NCBI GenBank assembly: GCA_028564705.1
Contig: JAPXFQ010000831.1
Span: 248,001-312,000, forward strand
Length of the DNA stretch: 64,000 nucleotides
Reading direction: 5' to 3'
Source: Apricaphanius iberus
Lineage: Eukaryota; Chordata; Actinopteri; Cyprinodontiformes; Aphaniidae
How positions within the stretch are numbered: the stretch's first letter is position 1; every line of letters starts with the position of its first letter. Below the pieces are notes generated by a model, which was not told the DNA's origin, did no database searches, and saw nothing but the letters and a program-made list of their open reading frames with translations. The translations under genes and the position numbers were made by a program. Below, piece by piece: positions 1 through 11,257 of this stretch.

Positions 1-836
1 AACAATTTTACTTTTAAGTAACCTAATTCAATTAAGTGGAACCTGTTGACCAAATAAATGTAATTAAAGTCAACCTTTTAATTTTAATGCCGGTATAAAT
101 GGGCTTAAATGGACTGAAATGAAATTGTTTTCAGCAATATAGCTATGAAGAAACAAATATAAAAACCACCACTGCACTATAAACCCAAATGTTGAAACTC
201 AATATTAAGGAAAAGAATATTCTAATTCAAATGGTGCATTAGTTCAGCATATTCTTTTTTTTTTTTTGGACAAATAACTCAAACATTTCGAATCACCTAA
301 TTATCATATTTCCCAGGGTGCTTAGGGGCATGTTTTTGACTCCATAAGTGACTTGGAATACTGTTGTATTGAGATAGCCATTGTGATCAATGACAATTTA
401 TATAATTATTCAAAGTTGTGTCAATGTTAATACCACATTCACAGTTGATTACAATTCTGATCATTGTGTCACTTGTGTTGAGAACGATTGTATTTAAGAG
501 CATAAATATATAATGTTTCATGTGAGTTTTCAATAAGTTCATGTCTGTTTTATAAAAGTACATGACACTAACATAACTTAAAGGTAGTGTACACCAAATG
601 TGTGTATGAAACTTATAAATGAAAGTTGCATGTACTGAAGATTTGTGAGTTGGCTTAATCGATAACTTTAATTTAATTATAATTAGAAAATATATGTAAC
701 ATAAACTCCAAATATTTAAGCTTTGATATACTCAAATATCTGAGTTTATGAACTAAAAAAATATGTGGCAACTGATTGCCTCACTTTTTTTGAGTTCTGC
801 CTACTTATTCGGGTTTACAGTGTGGGTTTTATGCTT
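1..836. other. AT-rich intergenic DNA
   Basis: Very AT-rich sequence with a T run near 245-269. No gene, repeat family or regulatory block was recognised. Confidence 0.6.
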
Positions 837-1147
837 TTAAAGGAGACATATTATGAAAGAAATCACTTTTCCTGGGATTTGGGTTGTTATCGTGTGTCTC
901 TGGTGCATATACATGGATATAAATTTGGGGAAAAAAACCCATCCATGCTGTTTTTAGTGAGATATGATTTTCTTAATTGATCCTGCATTCAGTCTCTGAT
1001 TTAGCTGTTCAAAATCTGTCCGGCTTTCTACGTCAAAAGCCGGAATATTGGAATATCCACACCTCCTCAGAGCTGCCTCCACCCACCAGGTGCAGCAGTA
1101 AACAACAGTTTCCGATTGGAAAGCACTTGTTCAGATCAGGAAACACC

Positions 1148-1265
1148 ATGTTGCAGCTCCACGCAAAATGCTCCGTTTTTGGCTGCTCAAAAGAGCTCAA
1201 AACACTTTATCGGGTCCCAGTGGAAGAGGACAGAAGAGCGGCATGGGTTGACTTTATTTTTTATG
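1148..1265 (+). pseudogene. THAP zinc-finger exon fragment
   Basis: From an ATG at 1148 the frame reads the first half of a THAP domain: a Cys-x4-Cys pair (KCSVFGCS), then YRVP, then an Arg-Arg..Trp pattern (RRAAWVDFIF). A good splice donor (ATG|GTAAGA) follows at about 1266, where a THAP exon could end. The later Cys/His pair and the transposase are not found nearby. It belongs to the surrounding TTAA element. Confidence 0.5.
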
Positions 1266-1447
1266 GTAAGATGCTGGCGGTAAGAGCGGGGAGGACGGGA
1301 GAAGAAGCAACCGCGGAGTAAAAGGGAAACACGCCGCCAAACTGACCTGCTGAGAACCGGTCAGAAGACGTGAGATCTGCCGCAGACGAGCAGCATAGGT
1401 TGGATTTATTTTTGATGGTAAGATGCTGGCGGTAAAAGCGGGGAAGG
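1241..1447 (+). repeat. local duplication of exon-end/donor segment
   Basis: The stretch at 1241-1301 (exon end, GGTAAGATGCTGGCGGTAA and the following AGCGGGGA) recurs at about 1392-1447 with a few substitutions. This is a direct duplication of about 56 bp, spaced about 150 bp apart, inside the TTAA element. Confidence 0.6.
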
Positions 1448-1734
1448 CTGAAGACCTGCCGCCACACGGAGCTCAAAGAGCGGGGTCTCTGCGGTGTTAG
1501 AGAGCTGGAGTCAGCTGATGGAGTTGGAAGGCTTTAGAGTCGGCGTCTCAGGAAGATATCAGAGTGTCAGGTAAGCAGTTAAATCTATTCTTTTAACTTG
1601 AAGTAATTTCTTCAATAACCATTCAGAAGTATTTTTGCTGAATTCTCTGAGTATCAGGTTCTCACACAGAAACATTGGGGAGTGGAATTATCAGAATAAA
1701 AATATTTTGAGTTAATTTTCAATTAAATCAAAAA

Positions 1735-1800
1735 TACTTTATTGATCCCATGAGGGGAAATTCAGTAGTTTACAGTACAACCTGTCCACAGATCCAGGTC
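1735..1800 (+). repeat. teleost retroposon-like tail
   Basis: The pattern ACTTTATTGATCCC followed by a gap and GGGGAAATTC is a very common ray-finned fish repeat, probably the 3' end of a non-LTR element. A poorer relative lies near 51870-51900. Family not assigned. Confidence 0.4.
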
Positions 1801-2529
1801 ACTGAAGAGCAGTGCTCCCATCTGTATTATTATTATTAACACCGACAGAGTAATTGCAACCTTTATGGTTTAACATTTTTTATCATGTCTTGAGTTATTT
1901 ATCTGAGTTGACCACAGTGGTCACCATATAAACTCTGCATGAGTTCTGATTTCAACTATGATAGTGTTAAATCTGCACTTTTAAATTTGCTGTGCAGGAG
2001 ACTCCCCTCCTACAGGAGCAGATTCTGGTTCAAACATGTTTGGTTGAACTCATTTTTTTCTTGTATGGTTTAATTCCCTTTTTTGTGTGTATGGTCAAAC
2101 TACTGCAGCAGCCATGTCCGTAACTTTCACACATAGTGGTAACAGTCATTATGTGATAAAGTTTGTAGAAGCATTGGGCGTGGCCAAGTTAACAGCAGCT
2201 CATTAATATGTAATGAATAGCAGAAAACAGCACAATCTGCAAAGGGCTGAAACAGAGAGAAATACAGGTTGGTAACTATTGTTTCCTACAAGTTATTTCC
2301 AGGAAACAACTTCAGAAAAATGTTTTCTGGAACTCTTGAACCTATTTTAAATTGTGGAAAAATAGTCATAATATGTCTCCTTTAAATACCTTTGAATTCT
2401 CCACTTCTGACCATTTTCTGCTTTGTAGTCCATTCCACAGCAAAATTGTAGTAAGGGTTAATCACCTCAAGTTGTCGATGATTTTCATGCTAACTGCAGA
2501 GTTGTGTCAGCATTCTAGAAGAACTAAAA

Positions 2530-2747
2530 GGGAGAGGTACAGATTGCACACAGGACAAACAACCATGTACACACTCATACTTAAGGGCAGTTTAGGCGAC
2601 CGACTGTGCCACAAAGCTGGAGAACCAGGAGACAACCTGTGAATGCATTTGGGAGAACATACAACCTTCTTGCAGAAAGAGCGCAAAGCAGGATTTGAAC
2701 CCTGGACCTTCTCATTGCAAGCAAACAGTGCCACATGCTGCCCTTTT
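2530..2747 (+). repeat. widespread teleost interspersed repeat, copy 1
   Basis: Diagnostic phrases are CACACAGGACAAACAACCAT, GGAGAACATACAA, GCAGAAAGAGC and GGATTTGAACCCTGGACCTT. The same ordered phrases occur at 52887-53215. This repeat is scattered through many fish genomes; the class is not assigned. Spurious reading frames run through it on both strands. Confidence 0.65.
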
Positions 2748-3553
2748 AGTTGTTTTTTGTTGTTGTTCATAATTAATAAAACAAAACCTCAGAGTGTTCC
2801 GGTATTTAAACAAATTCTGTAGGTATTTCCACCTTTATCAATTGTAATTTCATGCTTACATGGCTGAATTATTGCAGTGAAACCCATCACATGAAACTCT
2901 GAGGTGTTTTTTTTACATGTTTAGCTACCTTTGAATGAATGCTTGTGCATTTCTCTTGACTTTCATTGTTGTCTTCTGTCAATCCATAATTGTTTTCAGT
3001 GATCAGTTTGACCTGAAGTCATGAAACTCTTAAAAAAATTTCCCTGCACAACCTTTTCTAACAGACTTGCCTCTCATGGATCTGCTGTGACATGGACTCT
3101 GGGTCACTAATGCTTTAATGTCTCAGTGTGTGCTCTTTAGTTCATACTGGTCCTGCTTATTTCCTCTGCATGCAGTGTGAGCCCTGCAGCGTGCGGCCAC
3201 GTTGTGATTGAGTCGTTCCTCCTGCATGATGCCTTCCCGTCACTCCTTCGCTGTCCGCACACTTCACCTCATCTTCACCCTGCTCTTCTCCCCCCTCAGG
3301 ACCCTGGCATCCTCTTCTTCCGTGGTTTCAGCTAAAACAGGAGCTAATGACAAAATACCGAAGTGGCATTTGTTGCTTTACCAAAATTAGACAGAATTCA
3401 GGTCAGAAATTTCCATACACTTCCCATCAGCATGAATGCTTAATTAATTTGGCCCTTTTATTAAACGACATTAATTTTTTTTTTAAGTAAAGGAGTTAGA
3501 TGCACAAGTTTGAATTTATTGTGAATTCTCTCTGATCCACATGGAGTCAAAAT
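2748..3553. other. intergenic DNA, unclassified
   Basis: Mostly AT-rich. A less AT-rich stretch at about 3130-3350, with CpGs and no repeat signature, could be regulatory, but nothing specific supports that. Confidence 0.4.
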
Positions 3554-3554
3554 A

Positions 3555-4431
3555 TACAGAGGGGGACAAAGTAATGGCCACCTTACATGTGTTTATTCAT
3601 CAAAGACCTTTTATTATCGGACAAAAACAATCAGAAGAAATCCCAAAACATGTTTGAAACAATATTTTATTAAGAGAAAAAAAGATATCCAACCCAACCT
3701 GACTATACTTAAAAATGTAATTGCCTTACTTGCTAAATAATGAATTAAGGCCATCAAAAAAAAAAAAAAAAAAACTGAGCTAGTTTCAATGATTTCATAT
3801 TGGCATGATTAATTCCAAACCTGTGGAATTAAGAAATCACCTAAACATAACCTGTTTTACAACATGAAGCAGGTTTTAAAATCTTTTTTTAGCATCACCA
3901 TTCTCTGATCTAAAGAAATTCAAGACATGATTGGAAACCCTGACATCTATCAGTCTGGAAAGGGTTTACAAAGACATTTTAAGGTTTCAGAATTCCAGAC
4001 AACCATCATGAGAACCCACAGGAGTTGCTGGTCTACCACAATTACTCAAAGAGAGAGTAAATTTGTTAGACCAGCTAATCCTAATCTAATCTTGGACTAA
4101 TCCAGGGAGACATCAAGGAAGCATCCTAGCCTGAGTATTCCTCAACTTGCTCCTCTCGATATGGAGGAGCAGCGGTTCTCTTCTGAGCCCCTGCTGGATG
4201 ACCAAAACCCCTGCTAAGGAAAACAAACTCAAAGTCTGATCTTAAATTTTCCACACAAGAAAAACGACATCTTGATGATGGATTAGAGAAAATCCACAAG
4301 AAATTAAAACTTGTGCACAAAAACATGACAGTTTAACTTGGTTTTAGAAGTATCAAATAAAGAGTTAAATAAATCCCCTAATTGATTATATTAATGCCAA
4401 AGGGGAGTGTGTGTAAACTCCTGGCTCTAAC
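3555..4431 (+). mobile_element. Tc1-like transposon remnant
   Basis: A left end resembling Tc1-type termini (TACAGAGGGGGACAAAG at 3555) is followed by decayed transposase DNA around 3925-4100. That part still shows the helix-turn-helix phrase ISTIYQSGKG-like (here IYQSGKG) and a Thr-Thr-Ile pattern. A right end with AATGCCAAAGGGG and GGCTCTAA lies near 4394-4430. There are many frameshifts and no intact gene. Ends are approximate. Confidence 0.6.
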
Positions 4432-5255
4432 AAAACTTTGTATGTTTCTTGTAACCTCATGAACTCCTGATCGGCTAAACTACCTGCTACACATTTATCT
4501 TTACTGAACATGTTGAGCAATAGCTTCAGAGTTTAATTGTTATTAGTTAAGTTTGCTGAACGAACATGTGCAAAAAAAAAAAAATAAATCTGAAAGAGAA
4601 GTTTGAGCAAAGACTTTAGTAAAACCTGAAACAGGCTTACAATGCTTTAATAAATATACTTTTGCAGGCGACAAAACATGGAGAATGTTAAATTTATCTT
4701 CCTGACCGGCTCTGGTTAACAAGCAGAAGCGTTTTCTGCAGAGCAGAGTTTAAATGTAAGAAAGTTGGTGTCAAACATCGTCCTCACAAAGGAAAGGACA
4801 CTGAGGGGCCCGCAGGCTCAGATAGAAGCAGTTTAAAAATTTATATTTCCTAGGATCAAACTGCTCATTAACATTATCACTGTAAGAAACAAGACAAAAA
4901 AAGCCCTGGATTAAGTTAAACTTAAATTAAAGTGCAATAAATACATTTATTTTCTCTGACCCATAATTGCACATAAAGTAATTAACAGTTTATTATGTTG
5001 AGTCTTTAATATAGAAAATTAGGTAGTTTTTAAATACTGTATGTCTAGGGTTTATCTGCTTTTTTTGTTGCCAGTGTTGTTTTCTTTTTGTTAGCTTAAA
5101 GCCAGAACTACAGTTGAAACCAGATATTAACATTTGCTGTTTAAACCACAAAACATTTACTCAAACCGAAAGTTTCCTGTTTTTAGTCAATTCAAGCTCC
5201 TCAAAATTATTACTACTTTCTTAATGAAAAAACTGGAGATTTTTTGTAGGTTTTC
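4432..5255. other. AT-rich intergenic DNA
   Basis: No gene or repeat family recognised. Confidence 0.5.
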
Positions 5256-5645
5256 TCTTTTGAAAAACATTTTATTATTTGGGGATATTCATTCAAATCA
5301 AGAAGGGAGTTGTAGACGTTCACAAATCTGGTTAATCTTTGTGCATGATTTCCAGATACCCGAAGGTGCCGTATTTATCTGTTCAAACGGTTATATGCAA
5401 GTGTGAAACGTATGTGAATGTCCAGCATCCTTACGGTTCCAGGAGGAAAGAGATGGGTTCTGTGTCCCAGAGATGATTGTTTTTTGGTCCAAAATGATTC
5501 AATCAACCCAAGAACAAAAGTTGAGCTTGTGAAGATGGTAAGATTGAAACAAGTCACGTACCGACATGGGCTGAGGAGCCATTTTGGCTGCATCACACGT
5601 TTCACGCCCAAAAAATGCAAATAATGGACAAAGAGGTGGAGCTGA
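5256..5645 (+). pseudogene. Tc1-like transposase, N-terminal half, decayed
   Basis: Frameshifted fragments match the order of a Tc1 transposase: a first piece over helix-turn-helix sequence, then GGKRWVLCPRDD, then INPRTKVELVKM, then TYRHGLR (compare RRRVLSPRDE..INPRT..LVKM..YRHNL in intact fish Tc1 proteins). The catalytic DDE part is missing at once after this; a C-terminal Tc1 piece on the same strand appears only at 7160. Confidence 0.65.
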
Positions 5646-6376
5646 GAGCGGAGCTGTGTGGGTGGGGGCATATGATTAACAATGAGCCAACGTAGCTATG
5701 AGCTAACTGAAGCTAAAGAAAGTTTTAGCAAGAAAACTGTGGTTTAGCGACTCTGCTACCCCTCAGCCTTCTAGGTAGATTCAATAATTTTGTCAAATTA
5801 AAGCATTAATCCTAGTTGGTCCATAATTTTCCCTAAAATTATGTGAATTTTAATCAAAACAAGTTTTAATAATCAGTATGTAAAACAATGTGATAATTTC
5901 AACCCATTTTCTAACAAGCAACATTAACATAACATAACATAACAGCAGAAATGTAATTTTACTCCCCCCCCCAAAAAAAAATAAATAATAGGGCTGAGAC
6001 TTCTCTGATGGTCTGTTATGCATGTTGTGCATGATTAATATACGTAAATACACATAAATAAGCAATGTCGAGATAACCGATGGTCAAGTTCAGAGAAATG
6101 AAATCCCCTGGACTGTTAATGTGACTCATGTCAATATAACTAAAAAAGCCCCTAATTATTCATAATTTTAAGCTTAAATTACATCTAAATGGATGACTTA
6201 TAGAAAAAAATCAACCCCCATCAGATTTGTCATGACGGTAAACCTGACCCATTAAACCAAATATGTTTGTTTTTTTATCTAACCAGGCTGCAAAGTGTTT
6301 ATTTCTGCTGTGAAGTTGGCATTTTTAACATTGGAGTCAATGGGAACTTTCTCTTTTCTGAAACCAGCCCCTAAAG
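5646..6376. other. AT-rich intergenic DNA
   Basis: No gene recognised. It contains short ATAAC tandem repeats near 5930-5945 and C/A homopolymer runs near 5963-5982. It separates the two Tc1 pieces and may include the lost middle of that element beyond recognition. Confidence 0.4.
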
Positions 6377-6527
6377 CACAGGTGTCAAAGTCAAGGTCAG
6401 ATATTTATTCATGTTTTAGTTAGTTTGTTAAAAATTGTTCTATCAACACTTTCTGCCACAACCGGCCCTTTAAGGACTTTTGTTATCTTTATGTAGCCCA
6501 AAAAAGGAAACGAGTTTGCCACTTCTG
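6377..6527. mobile_element. short hAT-type miniature element
   Basis: Ends CACAGGTGTCAAAGTC and, inverted, CAGAAGTGGCAAACTC. The 8-bp target duplication is CCCTAAAG (6369-6376) and CCTTAAAG (6528-6535), 7 of 8 matching. It is 151 bp long and non-coding. The GTGTCAAA end resembles the larger element at 27481. Confidence 0.6.
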
Positions 6528-7159
6528 CCTTAAAGTAGAAAAGGCATGAAATTCTCCGGAACGTTTGGGCCCTTTTTAGCCACACTCTAAGTACCTTAAT
6601 ACTATATCAAAGGATCGCTTGCTGTAATTCAGCCTTGTTGTAGAACCGCAGGTGTGATGAGGTAGCGATCAACTCAAACAATGCCACAATGTGTACTAAC
6701 AGCTGAATGACATTATTGAGGAAATATGCTTATTGTACAGGGATATTTTCTGGTTCACGGAGAGTTGGTATTAATCCTGGTAGAAGTTTAAGTCGATCTG
6801 CGAATCCACTGCTGTATTGTCCCAAGTTGGAAAAACAGTCGTCCTAGAAATGTTTGCCACAAACTACCACACGCTTCGGCAGTCGGTCGGGCACATTCCC
6901 TGCATACATAAAATCTATCCGCAAGCTTATCAGTAGCTCAGAAGTGGGGAGGACAAACAGATGTATGTTCTCTTTTTTACACCCAGGAACAGTGCAGTTT
7001 GGATGCGGTCTGGACTCCATGCTGTTGGTTTGTTGTTTGCCTGTTACCGTAGATCCAGATCCACTTTAAAGGATTAGGTTGAAACTGCAGTTTTTGTCAT
7101 TCTTTGGTTGGTTTCAGTTTTGGCCAATGGAGTTTGGCCCTTTGGTGTGAGCTTATAAA
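6528..7159. other. intergenic DNA, unclassified
   Basis: Mixed-composition sequence. Apparent reading frames are short and match no known protein. Confidence 0.4.
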
Positions 7160-7290
7160 TCTGACCCAGTTACACCAGTTCTGTCAGGAGGAACGAGCCT
7201 TGACTCCTGGAAACTCATTTGAGAAGGGAACCCAAAATTTTTGATCCAAGTCAAAGCATTTAAAAAGTCAGTTTTACCAAAATACTGAAA
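7160..7290 (+). pseudogene. Tc1-like transposase, C-terminal fragment
   Basis: The phrase ACCCAGTTACACCAGTTCTG followed by TCAGGAGGAACGAGC is the Tc1 segment coding for Thr-Gln-Leu-His-Gln-Leu-Cys-Gln-Glu-Glu. It is followed by decayed sequence for the last residues of the protein (DPSQSI-like). The frame is broken. Confidence 0.6.
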
Positions 7291-9979
7291 ATAAATTTTG
7301 TGATATGAGATGAAAACATTTTATTTTTCCTTCTGGGAATAATAAAGCATTTTTGAATTTTCTCAAGCTTAAATGAGTATTAACATGTGACCAATAAGTA
7401 ACCTGTTCCCCCCCCGATAATCCTGTCAAGTAATTTTATTAATCATGACCATCCAAAACAGGAAAGTTTTAGTTTGATTTGATTTGGGATACAATCTTTA
7501 AGATTAAATCTTTACATGATATCTGGTTTCAACTTTAAATATTTTCCTCTTGGGTTTAACTCAAACTCTACAAGCTAAAAAAGTGTGTTTCAATTTGAAC
7601 GGACTAACAATCAGAAGCACTTTTATTTCTTCCTGCCATCTTCGACTGGACCATTTTAGGAACATCGTTGTTCCCTCCGTCACAGTGTTTCCACCCTGTG
7701 TTTGTGTTTCATTTTAAACTATAATATGTTATAAATGTAAGGAGACTTTAGGTCAGTCTTTAAAAGTGTCGGGCTGCTAGGAAGTTTGATGGAAGAAGAG
7801 TCGAGTTTACATTTTTCTTGGTCCATCCTACGATTCTTTGGTGCTTCACAGAACGGTGAGAGTGTTTTCATCCTTGAAGAAAGCAGTTGCTTGTTTCTCC
7901 TGTCATTTGACCACATTTGTATTGATCCAAATCATTATTTCATGTTATAACACTGTACTGTACTGTGCATCTCCAGACCACCTCCATACTCCCAAAGGGA
8001 CTAACATGATCAACTCTTTTGCTGAAAACAACTGACCTTGTTTTTTGTGAAATTTGTTTCCAAGAATAAAAGCTCCAAGCGCTCAACCCACAAGTGGTTA
8101 AAACCTGTGCAATTATCTGCCACTGTGTCTGTTCTCTGACTTCACACCACAGCGATCATCCTCATTTAATGCATTGTAATTGACTCAAAGCGGAACGAAG
8201 GAAAAGAATGCTCAAGAGCTGAAACAGCTTTGATTAATTTATGTGCACCGCAGAATATTAGTTTGCAGCAGACAGTAATGTTTTTTAAAAACCATCATGC
8301 GTCATGCTTCTGCATTTCTTGACACTGGAATCAACCAGACTGTTTCTCTAATACAATACAAAAACACCGAAATGAATCGTGCCTCTACCTGTTGGGGCAA
8401 TCTTATTATTGGACATAAATTGCAAAAAACAGTATTTTGCTTCATAAAAACATGATTGTAATGTAAGGTCATGTTGTATAGTGAAGAATTCTATTGAATA
8501 AATTGAAAAATTCTTCTTATTTTGCTGAACTAAACTAGATTGGTGAGATGGAAAAGGTAATGCCACAGCCCACACGACAAGCATAAAACTTCTGACTACA
8601 GCACAACAGTTTGGGTGTTTTTTTTAAAAGTACATGAGCAAAAAAAAACAAAACAAAAAAAACTACATGACAGCTGAAGTCTTATCCTGCATGTGGATTT
8701 GTTTTCAAGCTTTGGATGACAACAATCTCATATTGGAATGGCAGCTACATTTTGCAGGGACGGATTGCAAAGCTGATATCTGTCTAGTGGGGGAAAGAAA
8801 ATCAAATCTGTGATTGTTTTCTTTCAAAAGCTGTTTCATATCAGAGAAAATACAAATTCTCAGGACGAGTCGACAGTGTCAGAGGGATAAACTCGCCTCT
8901 GCTAAATGAAAATGTTAGAAGCAGAGGCTCTTAGAGGTGCAGAAACCCCGAAATAAAATGCCAGGTTTTGGTGACATAAAAACTCTAGACCCTAAATAAA
9001 TCGACTTAGCCGTTAATCACCTTTAATGTCATATCTATCCTTTTCAATTCAGCTGAAAAACATTATCAGAGGTTGTAGGTAAAACCATCAGCCTGGTTTA
9101 AATTGCCGGTTTGAGGCAGAAATTAGGTGCAGAAACCAACAAGGGGTTTTTCCCCCAACATTGAACAGGTAGACAGGAAAACCCTTTGATACTTTTTATA
9201 TACGCTATAAGCAAATATGTGCAACTAACAGTGGTTTTTGTTTAACCGTACAATTATTATTTTTTTTTTTAATGATTTATTATGGTCTCGTTTTGATATT
9301 ATACAAAAACCAGGATTTTATTTGATTAAATTACTTATTTATCATCGTTCAAACACTTCCCATTAAGCACAACCAACCCTTTTTTCTTTCCTTTTGCAGC
9401 GCGAGTCATTAAAACATCCTGTGACTTTTCTTCCCCAAAATGGGAATTATTTTGCTTGGAAGTGACGATTACGCTAATTTGGTCTGGAGCCTCTGTACTG
9501 TTTTTTTGTGAAAAAGGGTTCCCCATTCAGTGTCACCAATGTGAAGGAAAGCACTGTCTGTCTTTGCTTGGGCAGCTGAATGAAGACTGGTGTTATCACC
9601 CAGACTGGAGCTTGTACACAAACACAATTCATCAACAGGTGTGGGAGGAAATATATTTTTTCTCTCTCTCTCTCTCTCTGTGCAGAAGGATGCAGCATTT
9701 GGAGTGTGGGGTAAGTGTACGAGAACAAAAGTCAGAGGCAGCGGGCATTCAGCCTGCAGGAGGATTTCCTTTGGGCTGCAGAGCGAAGAGGACAGAGACA
9801 CAGCTGGTTGTGCACAAGCATTTCTACAGCTGAATTAATTGGACTTCTCTGCCCTTCAAAAGCCTATTTAACCACTGAGAAATGATTAGTAAAGCCTGAA
9901 GTCAGCTATAAGAAAAGGACCAGTGTGAATTCATTTCTGTTTGACATTCACCTTTGCAGCCAGTTTTTATGTGAGAAAC
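7291..9979. other. intergenic DNA without recognised genes
   Basis: Non-coding by inspection. A (CT)n microsatellite lies at about 9660-9680. The part around 9530-9840 is less AT-rich and carries overlapping spurious frames on both strands. No repeat family recognised. Confidence 0.4.
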
Positions 9980-10565
9980 CCAGAAAGAGAGAGCAGGTCC
10001 ATTTTGACTTCTCAAAACAGCACTTTGCCCATTGTGAGCTGCTTCTTAAAGATGGCGCAACTTGCTTTTTACAATGAGCACAAAGGGAAAAATGCCAAAG
10101 TACTGCATATGCACTGATAAGTATTCACGCGGAATCTTAAAATGTACTTTAAAGAAAGATTAAACCTGCAGCTTTGTCTTGCTGGTGTGACTGGAATTAA
10201 GGGGAGATAATAGGGCAGGCGCTGGCATATTAGCGGCGTGTTGATTTGTAATGGTTTTTCTCTAATCTCTTTGATACCTTTCATTTGAGAGTTGGGATGC
10301 TTGGCCTTGCCATCAGCAATATTTTATATATCTTTTTAACATCGCGCTTCAATCCCCCCTGAAGGATGTTTTATGTAAAACATGCTTTTTGTGCCCCGGG
10401 AAGACATTTAATCAAGATTAACCTTGGTATTTTAGTAGCCAATGGTCTAGCTTTGTGAGGTTTCATAATGGAAGACAATTATAGCCTTACTTTCAGAGCA
10501 GAAGGTCTGCTCTAATGGAGAGAAAACATGTATTTATAGCAAGACATTTTGAGAAGGAATCTTTA
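9980..10565. promoter_or_regulatory. candidate conserved regulatory block
   Basis: This is balanced-composition, repeat-free DNA between repeats, with an unusual density of homeodomain-type sites. The clearest is the two-nt-spaced inverted site TTAATCAAGATTAA at 10408-10421. The octamer-like stretch CATATGCACTGATAAG is near 10105-10121. Conservation cannot be tested here; the enhancer role and target gene are inference. Confidence 0.3.
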
Positions 10566-10728
10566 AAAGGATTTCAGGGGTACATTTTTGGTTTTTACTT
10601 TCTATGATGAATTGTGCTATAAGCTCTCTAAAAAATACATCCAATATTCCAAGTTCCACATAACTTCAAGGGAGAGAAATTCTTCACCATTAAATGTGTG
10701 TTTTGTACTGTATATAACTGATAATATG

Positions 10729-11097
10729 TAGGGATGCAACCATACCACTGTTTTAAACTGATATGATACCGATACTTGGATCTGTGTACTTGCCGATACT
10801 GAGGACCTATGCCGATACTTCTACCACACAAAAAAATGTAATGAATTGGAAGACAGGTTGTATTTTCTTCTCTGCTTGTTATAACAAAAGATGGTGAGTT
10901 AGATTTTATAAAAAATATTTATAAAATTGACCACAAAACAAAAAATTCTAATGAAAAATGAACATTTTCTGTGAAATTATTGTAGAATTTACACATATTG
11001 AGTATCGGTTCATGGTATTGGTTAACTAACTGATGCCGATACGAGTCATTAGAACGATATGACCCCCAATTCCAGTATTGGTATCGATGCGTCCCTA
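10729..11097. mobile_element. hAT-type MITE with TAGGGATGCA ends
   Basis: The left end TAGGGATGCAACCATACC and the inverted right end TAGGGACGCATCGATACC match at most positions. The 8-bp target duplication is ATAATATG (10721-10728) and GTAATATG (11098-11105). It is 369 bp, non-coding, and has many TATCG/CGATA subterminal motifs. Confidence 0.75.
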
Positions 11098-11257
11098 GTA
11101 ATATGTATAAACACCGAAACCAGAAATGGAAATGCACCAAACAAAAAGACCCTATTTCTGACTTTAAATCCAACTAAGTGCTTCCTTTTTTTGGTGAGAG
11201 GATTTATTTGCAGGGTCAAGGAACTACAGAATTTAAATCTCAGTATCTGGGTAAAGT

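Larger units (their letters stand above)
837..2385. mobile_element. Kolobok-like TTAA DNA transposon, degenerate
   Basis: The element is bounded by TTAA at 837-840 and 2382-2385. Just inside lie inverted repeats AGGAGACATATTATGA (841-856) and its reverse complement (2366-2381), a perfect 16-bp match. TTAA duplication with a THAP-type DNA-binding exon inside (1148-1262) fits the Kolobok superfamily; piggyBac also uses TTAA but does not carry THAP. No intact transposase remains. The superfamily call is inference from these two traits. Confidence 0.7.
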
